Shown: positions 9,623 through 17,618 of the stretch, one piece after another
Layout of the letters: each line of letters begins with the position of its first letter
How positions within the stretch are numbered: the first letter of the stretch is position 1
NCBI GenBank assembly: GCA_025363575.1
Contig: JANYDM010000173.1
Location: 1 to 19,394 of the forward strand
Direction of reading: 5' to 3'
DNA: 19,394 nt
Source: Betaproteobacteria bacterium
GTDB lineage: Bacteria; Pseudomonadota; Gammaproteobacteria; Burkholderiales; SG8-41
The notes under the pieces: model-generated
The model's input: the letters and a program-made list of their open reading frames with translations, nothing else
Told to the model about the DNA's origin: nothing
Databases searched by the model: none
Made by a program: the position numbers and the translations under genes

Positions 9623-10519
9623 TTTGATCGCGTGGCCGCCGAACTCGTTGCGCATCGCGGCGAGCAGCTTGTCGGAGAACGGGTCCGCATCGCGCGAACG
9701 CAGACGCTCGAGCAGCGACAGCGCGATCACGGGCGCCGCAACGTTGAGATCGACCGCTTCGCTTAGTGTCCAGCGTCCCTCGCCGGAATCCTCGACATAC
9801 GGAGCGATGCCTTTGAGCGTGGGATTTTTCTCGAGCGCCTTCGCGGTGAGATCGAGCAGCCACGAGCGCACCACGCTGCCGTAGCGCCAGATCTCGGCGA
9901 TCCGGTGCAGGTCGAAACCGAACTCCTGTTTGTGTTGCAAGATGGAAAATCCTTCGGCATAGGCTTGCATGAGCCCATATTCGATGCCGTTGTGAATCAT
10001 TTTGGTAAAGTGCCCTGAGCCGACCGGACCGACGCGGCCCCAGCCACGATCGGGCGCGGGCGCCAGCGTCGCGAAAATCGGGCGCAGTCGCTCGACTGCC
10101 GCTTCATCGCCGCCGATCATCAGGCTGTAGCCTTGCTCGAGCCCCCACACGCCGCCGCTGGTTCCCGCGTCGACATAGTGAATCTCTTTTGCGGCGAGCA
10201 TTTTTGCACGATGCACTGTATCTTTGTAATTCGAATTGCCGCCATCGATGAGCGTGTCGCCTGCCTCCAGCAGCGGCAGCAGCGCATTGATCGTCGCGTC
10301 AGTGATGGCGCCGGCGGGCACCATCATCCACAGCGTGCGCGGGGGCTCCAGCTTCGCTGTCAGCGCTTCGAGCGACACGGCAGAGTCCGCGCCTTTGTCC
10401 ATGATGCGCTTGCGCGCTTCGTCTTTCGGATCGAAGCCGACCACGCGATGGCCGCCGCGCACCAGCCGTTCAGTCATGTTTGCGCCCATGCGCCCCAAGC
10501 CAATCATGCCGAGTTCCAT
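9614..10519 (-). CDS. gnd: 6-phosphogluconate dehydrogenase, decarboxylating (short form)
   Basis: 301 residues, the short Gnd class (about 300) rather than the 470-residue E. coli type. It converts 6-phosphogluconate to ribulose-5-P and CO2. GLGRMGAN at residues 7-14 is the dinucleotide loop. IDGGNSNYKD at 91-100 and DAGTSGGVWGLEQGYSLM at 117-134 are substrate-site blocks. GHFTKMIHNGIEYG at 169-182 has the catalytic Lys173. The second Rossmann strand ends in VVGFDPK with Asp30, where NADP-type enzymes have Asn-Arg-Ser/Thr. That suggests a preference for NAD. AAGGA lies 6 nt before the ATG. It is the last gene of a minus-strand operon, 61 nt behind the flavoprotein gene, and it converges on the operon that carries zwf. 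Confidence 0.95.
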   Translation of the reverse strand: MELGMIGLGRMGANMTERLVRGGHRVVGFDPKDEARKRIMDKGADSAVSLEALTAKLEPPRTLWMMVPAGAITDATINALLPLLEAGDTLIDGGNSNYKDTVHRAKMLAAKEIHYVDAGTSGGVWGLEQGYSLMIGGDEAAVERLRPIFATLAPAPDRGWGRVGPVGSGHFTKMIHNGIEYGLMQAYAEGFSILQHKQEFGFDLHRIAEIWRYGSVVRSWLLDLTAKALEKNPTLKGIAPYVEDSGEGRWTLSEAVDLNVAAPVIALSLLERLRSRDADPFSDKLLAAMRNEFGGHAIKSE

Positions 10520-10580
10520 AGGATGTCCTTGTTAGAGTGATGAGAAGGGTAGTGGCTTCAGAATCGGCTTCGGAATCGTT

Positions 10581-12104
10581 TCACCACGCGAGCCAGCGCC
10601 GCAGCAGCGCCCGGATTGTCGGCGTCAGTCGCGTGCGGGTATAAGCATCAGCCGCTTTCTTGATCGCTTCAGCCTGCGTCGGATAAACGTGGATGACGCG
10701 CGCCAGAGTGCTAAGCCCAATTCCCGCGACCATCGCGAGCGTGATCTCGCTGATCATCTCGCCGGCATGGCTGGCGACGATCGTCGCGCCGAGAATGCGG
10801 TCGGTTCCTTCCTTGACGTGGATTTTCACGAAGCCTGTCTCTTCGCCGTCGGCGATCGCGCGGTCCACGTCGTGCATGGGGATTGTAAAAGTTTTGACCG
10901 GAATATCCAGCTCGCGCGCTTCGCGCACGTAAAGGCCGACATGCGCAATTTCGGGATCGGTGTACGTGCACCACGGAATCGACAATGCGCTCAGTCGCCG
11001 GCGACCGAGGAAGAGCGCGTTATGAATTACGATGCGCGCGGAAGCATCGGCGGTATGCGTGAACTTATGCTCGAGGCACGCGTCCCCGGCCGCGTAAATT
11101 CGCGGATTACTGGTCTGCAGGAAATCGTTGACCCGTACGCCGGTGCTGGCGTCGCAGTCAACTCCCGCGGCTGCCAAATTGAGTCCCTCGACGTTCGGCA
11201 GCCGGCCGATGCCAGTCAAGATGGCATCGACCGCAACCGTGCTTTTGTAGTCGGCGCTGACGAGATCGACCAGCTTTTGACCGTTTTCCACGCGCACTCT
11301 GACGACGTGGGTGTTAAGCCGGACCTCGATGCCGTCGCGCGCGAAAGCAGCCGACAATATCTGTGCGGCATCGCGTTCTTCCCTCGGCAGAAATAGCGGC
11401 ATGTCTTGCGCGATAGTGGTTTGCGCTCCGAAGCGGCAGAAAATCTGCGCCAGTTCGCAGCCGAGCGGACCGCCGCCGATCACCAACAGCCGGCGCGGCA
11501 GCTCGGTCAGATCGAAGACGTTTTCATTGGTCAGAAAGCCCGTCTCGACCAGGCCGGGAATCGACGGCGTGTCCGGCCGCGCGCCGGTGGCGATCATTGC
11601 CTTCTTGAAGCGCAATGTCGTGCCGTCGACCGTCACTGCATCCGTCGCGGTGAAGCGGGCCTCGCCGAAAAACACATCGACGCCCGCCGCGCTCAAGCGG
11701 TCGATCGAATCGACGCGGCTGATGCGGGCGCGAATGCGGCGCATGCGCTGCATCACCGCGGCAAAATCAACGCGGATATCGGCGGGGATCCGGGCGCCAT
11801 AATGTTCGGCATTGCGCATTTCCGCGTACACGCGCGAAGTCTGCACGAGCGTTTTTGACGGCACGCAACCGATGTTCAAACAGTCGCCGCCGAGCAGTCC
11901 GCGCTCGATCAGCGCGACCGTGGCGCCCAATGCCGCAGCGGCGTGCGCCGCAACCAATCCGGCCGGACCTGCCCCGACGACCACTAAATTGTAGCGGTCT
12001 CGTGGCCGCGGATTGCGCCAGTCAGTCGGATGCAGATGTGCGCGCCGTTCGCGCTCGTGCGCATCCTGCGGGGCTGATGAGGGAGAGGCGTTCGACTGAA
12101 CCAT
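10581..12104 (-). CDS. MerA/Lpd-like FAD-dependent pyridine nucleotide-disulfide oxidoreductase
   Basis: 507 residues from ATG 12104. VVGAGPAGL (42-50) binds FAD. GGDCLNIGCVPSK (72-84) holds the redox disulfide Cys75/Cys80. VIGGGPLGCE (208-217) is the NAD(P) site, and YAAGDAC (337-343) is the second FAD motif. Residues 471-480 read IHVYPTQAEA. In dihydrolipoamide dehydrogenase this region is HxHPT with a catalytic His; here that position is Tyr474, as I recall for mercuric reductase. The vicinal Cys-Cys end of true MerA is absent (the protein ends in RRWLAW), and there is no N-terminal metal-binding domain. It is therefore probably not a mercuric reductase, and the electron acceptor is unknown. 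I chose this start because the frame open back to 12191 would overlap the upstream gene by 58 nt. It lies between the PF10091 gene and gnd on one strand. Confidence 0.88.
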   Translation of the reverse strand: MVQSNASPSSAPQDAHERERRAHLHPTDWRNPRPRDRYNLVVVGAGPAGLVAAHAAAALGATVALIERGLLGGDCLNIGCVPSKTLVQTSRVYAEMRNAEHYGARIPADIRVDFAAVMQRMRRIRARISRVDSIDRLSAAGVDVFFGEARFTATDAVTVDGTTLRFKKAMIATGARPDTPSIPGLVETGFLTNENVFDLTELPRRLLVIGGGPLGCELAQIFCRFGAQTTIAQDMPLFLPREERDAAQILSAAFARDGIEVRLNTHVVRVRVENGQKLVDLVSADYKSTVAVDAILTGIGRLPNVEGLNLAAAGVDCDASTGVRVNDFLQTSNPRIYAAGDACLEHKFTHTADASARIVIHNALFLGRRRLSALSIPWCTYTDPEIAHVGLYVREARELDIPVKTFTIPMHDVDRAIADGEETGFVKIHVKEGTDRILGATIVASHAGEMISEITLAMVAGIGLSTLARVIHVYPTQAEAIKKAADAYTRTRLTPTIRALLRRWLAW

Positions 12105-12133
12105 GATTTCAATTCGTGGAATGGAACGAGCCG

Positions 12134-13495
12134 CTACAGCCAGCCGCCGCGAAAGCCGGCACGGCGCAAACCGGCGCTGATATAGGAACAATCGCGCATC
12201 AGCTTCCAGAAAAATTCGGTGCGATAGTTTTCGATCATCATCAATACGATGCCCTGATCGAGCCCGAATTTTCCGGGCGAAACCCAGGCCCGCCCGTCGG
12301 CGCCTGCAAGGCCCGGATTAAAGCCGCTCGAGTACTGACTGGCGGACAGCATCGCGGGAAAGCGCTGGCGCATGTTGCGGGCGGCGGACAAAGCAATCCC
12401 GGGCGCAAACGGCAGCGAGGCCAACGCCGCAGATCCGCACAACGTTCCATCATCGGGGCCGTAAGGAACGCCGCGCGCGGCATATCCGAACAAACGCCGC
12501 CGCCCGTTCGCTATGTCCGGCAGCTCGTCGCTCGGACCATCACCGGCACTGAGGCCCCAGCAATTTTCGCCGTAACCCGCGAATTCGTGCGGATTGCGCT
12601 GCGCATACTCGCGCTGAACTTGCGAGGCACGCCGGCTGTTCTCGAAGTAATCACAGCGCTTCTCGCGCATGAAACGATCCTGAATGCCGCGAAAGTCGAT
12701 CCACGCATGCGAGAAGTGATGCACAAACAACGGCCCCGCATACAGAAAATCGTAACCGTAGAGATTTTCCCACTGATAGGTCGCGGTCCACGCCTCGTAG
12801 CAGTCGCCTTTGAGCCCATGCGTGGGCGAACCCATCGCGAGCACATAGAGAATGACAGCCTCGTCGTAACCATCCCACCCGTAATGCAGAAATCCGCATT
12901 CGGGTTTCCAGCCTTGCCTGATCGTTGCCGCCCCGCCCTGCGACCATCGCCAGTCGATGCGCAGGTAGAGCGCCGAGGCGATCTCGCGCAGCTCGGTTTC
13001 CTCGGGCGTATGCGCACTGAAGTACTGGCTCGCGGTGAGAGCGCCCGCGATCAAAAGCGCGGTGTCGATCATCGATAATTCGGAGCGCCAGACGCGCGCC
13101 CCCGTATGCAGATCGAGGAAGTGGTAATAGAAGCCCTTGTATCCGGTCGCCTCCGGGCTGCCGCTTTGCTCGCTGTCACGAAAAAAACGCAAAACGCAAA
13201 GACTGCGCTTAACCGCGTCGGCGCGCGTCATCCACCCGCGCTCGACCGCAACCGGATAAGCCGACAGCGCAAACCCGACCACTGCAATGCTCGATGGCGA
13301 ATTCCCGCGCGAAGTGTCGGCGATGAGACCGTTGGCCGGATTCACGGCTTCAACGAAGTAACCGAAAGCAGCGCGCTCAAGCTCATCGAGCAACGCCGCC
13401 TCGTCGGCCGATCCGCATATCTCAGTCACGAGCGGCGATTCCCATTGAATTTGTCTCGACATCGATGTGCCGCGACGAATCCGGCACGCGCACAT
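12134..13495 (-). CDS. PF10091 'glucoamylase-family' protein (GH144-like)
   Basis: 453 residues. The pattern is that of the PF10091/COG5368 family: YPVAVERGWMTRADAV (80-95), ATGYKGFYYHFLDLHTG (116-132), ELSMIDTALLIAGALTASQYF (139-159), WDGYDEAVILYVLAMGSPTH (207-226), WIDFRGIQDRFMR (265-277), YFENSRRA (283-290), ARGVPYGPDDGTL (340-352) and a final RRAGFRGGWL. Despite the family name, characterised relatives are endo-beta-1,2-glucanases (GH144) and the transglycosylating middle domain of cyclic beta-1,2-glucan synthase. I infer an alpha/alpha-barrel enzyme acting on beta-1,2-glucan or a similar polymer. No signal peptide is visible (the N-terminus is Arg-rich), unlike typical secreted GH144 enzymes, so a cytoplasmic role is likely. 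ATG 13462 (MSRQIQ) is an alternative start. First gene of the minus-strand operon and divergent from the GH94 gene. Confidence 0.87.
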   Translation of the reverse strand: MCACRIRRGTSMSRQIQWESPLVTEICGSADEAALLDELERAAFGYFVEAVNPANGLIADTSRGNSPSSIAVVGFALSAYPVAVERGWMTRADAVKRSLCVLRFFRDSEQSGSPEATGYKGFYYHFLDLHTGARVWRSELSMIDTALLIAGALTASQYFSAHTPEETELREIASALYLRIDWRWSQGGAATIRQGWKPECGFLHYGWDGYDEAVILYVLAMGSPTHGLKGDCYEAWTATYQWENLYGYDFLYAGPLFVHHFSHAWIDFRGIQDRFMREKRCDYFENSRRASQVQREYAQRNPHEFAGYGENCWGLSAGDGPSDELPDIANGRRRLFGYAARGVPYGPDDGTLCGSAALASLPFAPGIALSAARNMRQRFPAMLSASQYSSGFNPGLAGADGRAWVSPGKFGLDQGIVLMMIENYRTEFFWKLMRDCSYISAGLRRAGFRGGWL

Positions 13496-13531
13496 GTCTC
13501 ATTGCACATCAACCCAGCAAGCGTTGGTCGC

Positions 13532-13561
13532 ATCATAAAGAACTAGATGGGGGGCTGGCAA
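13532..13561 (-). promoter_or_regulatory. sigma-70-type promoter for the PF10091-flavoprotein-gnd operon
   Basis: On the minus strand TTGCCA (13561-13556, 5 of 6 to TTGACA) and TATGAT (13537-13532, 5 of 6 to TATAAT) are separated by 18 nt. The expected start near 13525 would leave a leader of about 30 nt before ATG 13495. Confidence 0.5.
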
Positions 13562-13578
13562 AAAAAGTTCCCTGGCGC

Positions 13579-13608
13579 TTGTTGTCTGCTTGATGCTGCT
13601 GTTATGCT
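13579..13608 (+). promoter_or_regulatory. weak candidate promoter for the GH94 gene
   Basis: TTGTTG at 13579-13584 and TATGCT at 13603-13608, spacing 18, with TG at -2/-3 relative to the -10 box forming an extended -10 (TGTTATGCT). Only 3 and 4 of 6 consensus bases match. Transcription from here would give a leader of about 100 nt containing the inverted repeats described separately. Confidence 0.28.
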
Positions 13609-13622
13609 GCCAATTGATATAC

Positions 13623-13700
13623 CGACATCCGTTGCGCTGAACCGCGTCGATGCGAATTGCATGCCGGCGCATTGAAACGCTGCCAGTGGATGTCGTCCAC
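13623..13700 (+). repeat. inverted repeats in the GH94 leader
   Basis: CGACATCC at 13623-13630 is exactly complementary to GGATGTCG at 13688-13695, with a 57-nt gap. The right arm is also inside a compact hairpin, GTGGA-TGTCG-TCCAC (13686-13700), 18 nt before the GH94 ATG. The two pairings are mutually exclusive, so alternative leader structures are possible. The arms are short, and chance cannot be excluded. Confidence 0.3.
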
Positions 13701-13718
13701 GCCCAGGTATAAGTTTCG

Positions 13719-16700
13719 ATGTCCATTCCCGTGCAATCGATTCCTGTCACATCGCACCGCGCGCAGTTGCTGTCGAACGGGCGCTATACGGTGATGCTGA
13801 GCGCTGCCGGTTCGGGCTTTAGCCGCTGGCGCAATCTCGCAGTGACGCGGTGGCGTGAAGACCCGACTTGCGACGGCTGGGGAAGCTACGTGCTCGTGAG
13901 CGATGGCTCAAACGGCGCGGTCTGGTCGGCGTGCGTGCAGCCGTGCGGCGGCGATCCGGCTGCGCATGTCGCGACATTTTCTGAAGGGCATGCGCAATTC
14001 GTGCGCCGCGACGACACGCTTTCTACCACTTTGGATGTCGCGGTCGCAAGTAATCACGACGCGGAACTGCGGCGTGTGACGATCACCAACCACGGCGACG
14101 CTGCGCGCGATATCGCGCTCACCTCCTATGCCGAACTGGTGCTCGGTTCCGCCGCTGCCGACGCGGCGCATCCGGCCTTTTCCAAGCTGTTTGTGCAGAC
14201 CGAAGCGATTGAGGACGGCCGCATCCTGTTGGCGACGCGCCGCCGCCGCGCGCCGGGAGAGCCCGAAGTTTGGGCGGCACACTTCGCCGTGGTAGAGCGG
14301 CAAGACTCTGGCGCCTTCGAGTTCGAAACCGACCGTGCGCGCTTCCTCGGGCGCGGCCGGACACTGCGCAATGCTTCCGCGATGCGCGATGGCGCGGCGC
14401 TGTCGAATACCGCAGGCACCGTGCTCGATCCCATCTTCAGCGTGCGCCGCCGCGTTCGCGTCGAGGCGCGCGCCAGCGTCCGCGTGACATTCTGGACGCT
14501 GGTGGCCGAATCGCGCGCCGCCGCGCTTGCGCTCTGCACACCATTGCGCACGCATGATGCGGGTGAACAAGCGTTTAGCGCATCCGCCGAATACGCGGCG
14601 GCACAACTCGCGCGCTTCGGCATCGATCGCACACAAGCCGAGCGGTCTGGGTGTCTGGTTGGTCCGATCCTCTACGCAGATGCCGCGTGGCGTTCGGCGC
14701 CGGAGGTACTCGAGCGCGGCAGCGGCGGGCCTCCCGTGCTCTGGACGTGCGGCATTTCAGGCGATCGTCCGATCGTGCTGCTGCGCATCGCAGACGGGTC
14801 TCACCTCAATCGCGCCAACGAATTGTTGCGCGTGCAGTTGTATTGGCAAAGCCAGGGGATTGGCGTCGATGTGGTTCTGCTCAACTGCGCAGCGGGCAGC
14901 GGTGGCGATAATCTTCACGCAATGCTCGACCCGCTGATGAAATCGCCGCAAACGCTGCTTCAAACGCGCGGCGACGACGCGCAAGCCGGAGTGTTCGCGC
15001 TGCGTGACGATCAGATTTCCGACGTTCTGCGCGACGGACTCGCTACCGTGGCGCGCGTCGTCCTCGACGCATCCGGCGACGTGCTCGCGCCGTTCGCGCA
15101 TCGGAGCAGCAACACGGGTGCGGGGCCGGCTGCAGCGTCTGCGCCGAGCCTTGCGTCTGAATCTCACACGCAACGCACCGCGCATGTGACGCCGCTCGAG
15201 TTCGATAACGGCACCGGCGGTTTCGACAGCGCCGAGCGCGAATATGCCATCACGCTCGCGAATGGCCGCTGCACGCCGATGCCGTGGATCAACGTTGTCG
15301 CCAATCCTTCGTTCGGATTCATGGTGTCAGCCGAAGGCGGCGGCTACACGTGGTCGCAGAACAGCCAGCAGAATGCGCTCACGCCGTGGCCGAACGATCC
15401 GGTCAGCGATACTCCGCACGAAGTGTTGTATCTGCGCGACGAAGACAGCGGTGAAGTCTGGAGCGTCACCGCGCTGCCGATACGCGTGGCGTCTGCGACT
15501 TATACAGTGCGTCACGGCAAAGGCTACAGCCGCTTTGCACACGACGCGCACGAGATCGATCTCGATCTCTTGCAGTGCGTGCCGTTGGCTGATTCGATCA
15601 AGCTGTCGCGGCTGCGCATGCGCAACCGTTCGGCGCGCGTACGGCGGCTGTCGATCACCGCGTATGTCGAATGGGCGCTCGGCGCGAATGGAACTGTGCC
15701 CGCACCGTTCATCGTCACCACTGTCGATACTGCGAGCGGCGCGCTGTTCTCGCGCAACGCCTGGCGCGCCGAATTCGGCGCGCGCGTCGCATTTGCGGAT
15801 CTGCGCGGAGTGCAAAGCTCTGTGACTGCCGACCGCGCTGAATTTCTCGGGCGCCACGGCGCGCTTGACCGGCCGGCTGCACTCGCGGATGGCGCGCCGC
15901 TATCGGGCCGCGTCGGCGCGGGGCTTGATCCGTGCGCCGCACTGCAAACGCGGGTCGAGCTCGAGCCTGCGGCAGAGGTCGACATCGTATTCATGCTGGG
16001 CGATGCCGATTCGTGCTCGCACGCGCGCGCGCTGATCCAGAAATACCGCGCGGCTGATGTCGATGCGGTGATGCGCGAAGCGCGCGCGCAATGGGACGAA
16101 ATGCTCGACACCGTGCAGGTGCGCACGCCCGACCGCGCGCTCGATATTTTGCTCAACGACTGGCTTTTGTATCAGACATTGGCATGCCGGGTGTGGGCGC
16201 GCACGGCGTACTACCAGGCGAGCGGCGCTTACGGCTTTCGCGATCAGTTGCAGGACGTGATGGCGGTCTGCGTGGCCAAACCAGCGGTCGCGCGCGAACA
16301 TTTGTTGCGCGCGGCGGCGCGCCAATTCACCGCAGGGGACGTCCAGCACTGGTGGCTGCCGCCAGCCGGACAAGGCATCCGCACGCGCATGACCGATGAC
16401 AGGGTCTGGCTGCCGTATGTCGCGGTGCACTATATCGAAGTGACTGCGGACGCTGCAGTGCTCGACGAGACGGTTCCTTTCGTCGAAGGCGACGCGCTCA
16501 AGGATGGGCAGACTGAGGCGTTTTTTATGCCACGCGTCGCGCGCGATGACGCCAGTCTGTACGAGCATTGCGCTCGTGCAATCGACATGAGCCTCGCGCT
16601 CGGCGTGCACGGCCTGCCGCTGATGGGCACCGGCGACTGGAACGATGGCATGAACCGCGTCGGTGAAAAAGGCCGCGGCGAAAGTGTCTGGGTTGCGTGG

Positions 16701-17618
16701 TTTCTGCTCGCGACGATCGCCGCGTTTACGCCCTATGCGCGAGTACGCAACGACAGCGCCCGCACGATGCGCTGGCAGCAGTTCGCAGCGAGCGTTCGGG
16801 TCGCGCTCGAAAGCGCTGGATGGGACGGCGAGTGGTATCGGCGCGGCTACTACGACGACGGCGCGGCGCTGGGTTCGAGCGAGAGCAGCGAGTGCAGGAT
16901 CGACGCGATCGCACAGTCGTGGAGCGTAATCTCGGGTGCGGCGGATCCGACCCATGCCGCGCTGGCGATGCATGCGGTGGACAAGCATTTGATCCGACAC
17001 GACGACAAGATCGCGCTGCTGTTCACCCCGCCATTCGACCGCTCATCACACGATCCAGGCTACATCAAAGGCTATCCGCCCGGCATTCGCGAAAATGGCG
17101 GGCAATATACCCACGGCACGATCTGGTCGATCTTTGCATTCGCAGCACTCGGCCAAGGTGATAACGCCGGCGAACTCTTCGCTATTCTTAATCCCATCCA
17201 CCACGGCAGCACGCCGAACGCGATTGCGCGCTACAAGGTCGAGCCGTACGCCGCGTGCGCGGACGTCTCTTCGGTGGCGCCGCACGTCGGCCGCGGCGGC
17301 TGGACCTGGTATACCGGTTCGGCAGGTTGGCTGTACCGTGCCGGGCTCGAAGCCATTCTCGGATTCCGTGTGCACGGAAATACGCTGGTTATCGATCCCT
17401 GTATGCCGAAGATGTGGCCGGGCTACGAAATCGTGTTCCGCCATCGCGGCGCTCGGAATACGGTCACGCGCTACGAAATCACCGTCGAGAATCCGCGCCG
17501 CGTGTGTCGCGGCGTCGTTGGTGCAGAGCTCGACGGCGTGGACATTGCGAAGGGTGTCGCGCGGATTCTGTTAGTCGACGATGGCCAGATCCATCGGGTG
17601 CGCATTGAGCTCGGATGA
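13719..17618 (+). CDS. GH94 glucan phosphorylase-like protein (NdvB C-terminal-half homologue)
   Basis: 1299 residues. The N-terminal half (about 15-460) begins AQLLSNGRYTVMLSAAGSG with TRWREDPTCDGWGSY and matches my memory of the region after the transglycosylase in cyclic beta-1,2-glucan synthase. The second half (about 492-1299) is a full GH94 unit: beta-sandwich with GGYTWSQNSQQNALTPWPND (541-560), alpha/alpha barrel with YYQASGAYGFRDQLQDVMA (831-849), GTGDWNDGMN (970-979, region of the general-acid Asp) and GGQYTHGTIW (1127-1136). Residues 205-248 and 704-747 are recognisably alike (DRARFLGRGRTL against DRAEFLGRHGAL), so the sandwich module is duplicated. Residues 463-490 form a Ser/Ala/Gly-rich linker. 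No membrane segment, signal peptide or GT84 domain is present, so it is not a complete synthase. GH94 relatives phosphorolyse beta-linked glucans to glucose-1-P, and beta-1,2-oligoglucan is the best guess here. The ribosome site is weak. Confidence 0.92.
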   Translation: MSIPVQSIPVTSHRAQLLSNGRYTVMLSAAGSGFSRWRNLAVTRWREDPTCDGWGSYVLVSDGSNGAVWSACVQPCGGDPAAHVATFSEGHAQFVRRDDTLSTTLDVAVASNHDAELRRVTITNHGDAARDIALTSYAELVLGSAAADAAHPAFSKLFVQTEAIEDGRILLATRRRRAPGEPEVWAAHFAVVERQDSGAFEFETDRARFLGRGRTLRNASAMRDGAALSNTAGTVLDPIFSVRRRVRVEARASVRVTFWTLVAESRAAALALCTPLRTHDAGEQAFSASAEYAAAQLARFGIDRTQAERSGCLVGPILYADAAWRSAPEVLERGSGGPPVLWTCGISGDRPIVLLRIADGSHLNRANELLRVQLYWQSQGIGVDVVLLNCAAGSGGDNLHAMLDPLMKSPQTLLQTRGDDAQAGVFALRDDQISDVLRDGLATVARVVLDASGDVLAPFAHRSSNTGAGPAAASAPSLASESHTQRTAHVTPLEFDNGTGGFDSAEREYAITLANGRCTPMPWINVVANPSFGFMVSAEGGGYTWSQNSQQNALTPWPNDPVSDTPHEVLYLRDEDSGEVWSVTALPIRVASATYTVRHGKGYSRFAHDAHEIDLDLLQCVPLADSIKLSRLRMRNRSARVRRLSITAYVEWALGANGTVPAPFIVTTVDTASGALFSRNAWRAEFGARVAFADLRGVQSSVTADRAEFLGRHGALDRPAALADGAPLSGRVGAGLDPCAALQTRVELEPAAEVDIVFMLGDADSCSHARALIQKYRAADVDAVMREARAQWDEMLDTVQVRTPDRALDILLNDWLLYQTLACRVWARTAYYQASGAYGFRDQLQDVMAVCVAKPAVAREHLLRAAARQFTAGDVQHWWLPPAGQGIRTRMTDDRVWLPYVAVHYIEVTADAAVLDETVPFVEGDALKDGQTEAFFMPRVARDDASLYEHCARAIDMSLALGVHGLPLMGTGDWNDGMNRVGEKGRGESVWVAWFLLATIAAFTPYARVRNDSARTMRWQQFAASVRVALESAGWDGEWYRRGYYDDGAALGSSESSECRIDAIAQSWSVISGAADPTHAALAMHAVDKHLIRHDDKIALLFTPPFDRSSHDPGYIKGYPPGIRENGGQYTHGTIWSIFAFAALGQGDNAGELFAILNPIHHGSTPNAIARYKVEPYAACADVSSVAPHVGRGGWTWYTGSAGWLYRAGLEAILGFRVHGNTLVIDPCMPKMWPGYEIVFRHRGARNTVTRYEITVENPRRVCRGVVGAELDGVDIAKGVARILLVDDGQIHRVRIELG

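Noticed and set aside
10581..12104. Annotation as mercuric reductase (merA)
   Set aside because: The C-terminal vicinal cysteines, the N-terminal metal-binding domain and any mer neighbours are all absent.
12105..12191. Upstream extension of the flavoprotein to 12191
   Set aside because: It would overlap the end of the PF10091 gene by 58 nt and adds no conserved residues. ATG 12104 follows the stop by 29 nt, although its ribosome site is weak.
13719..17618. Annotation as complete cyclic beta-1,2-glucan synthase (ndvB/chvB)
   Set aside because: The protein is less than half the usual length and lacks the GT84 domain and membrane helices, so it cannot synthesise the chain on its own.
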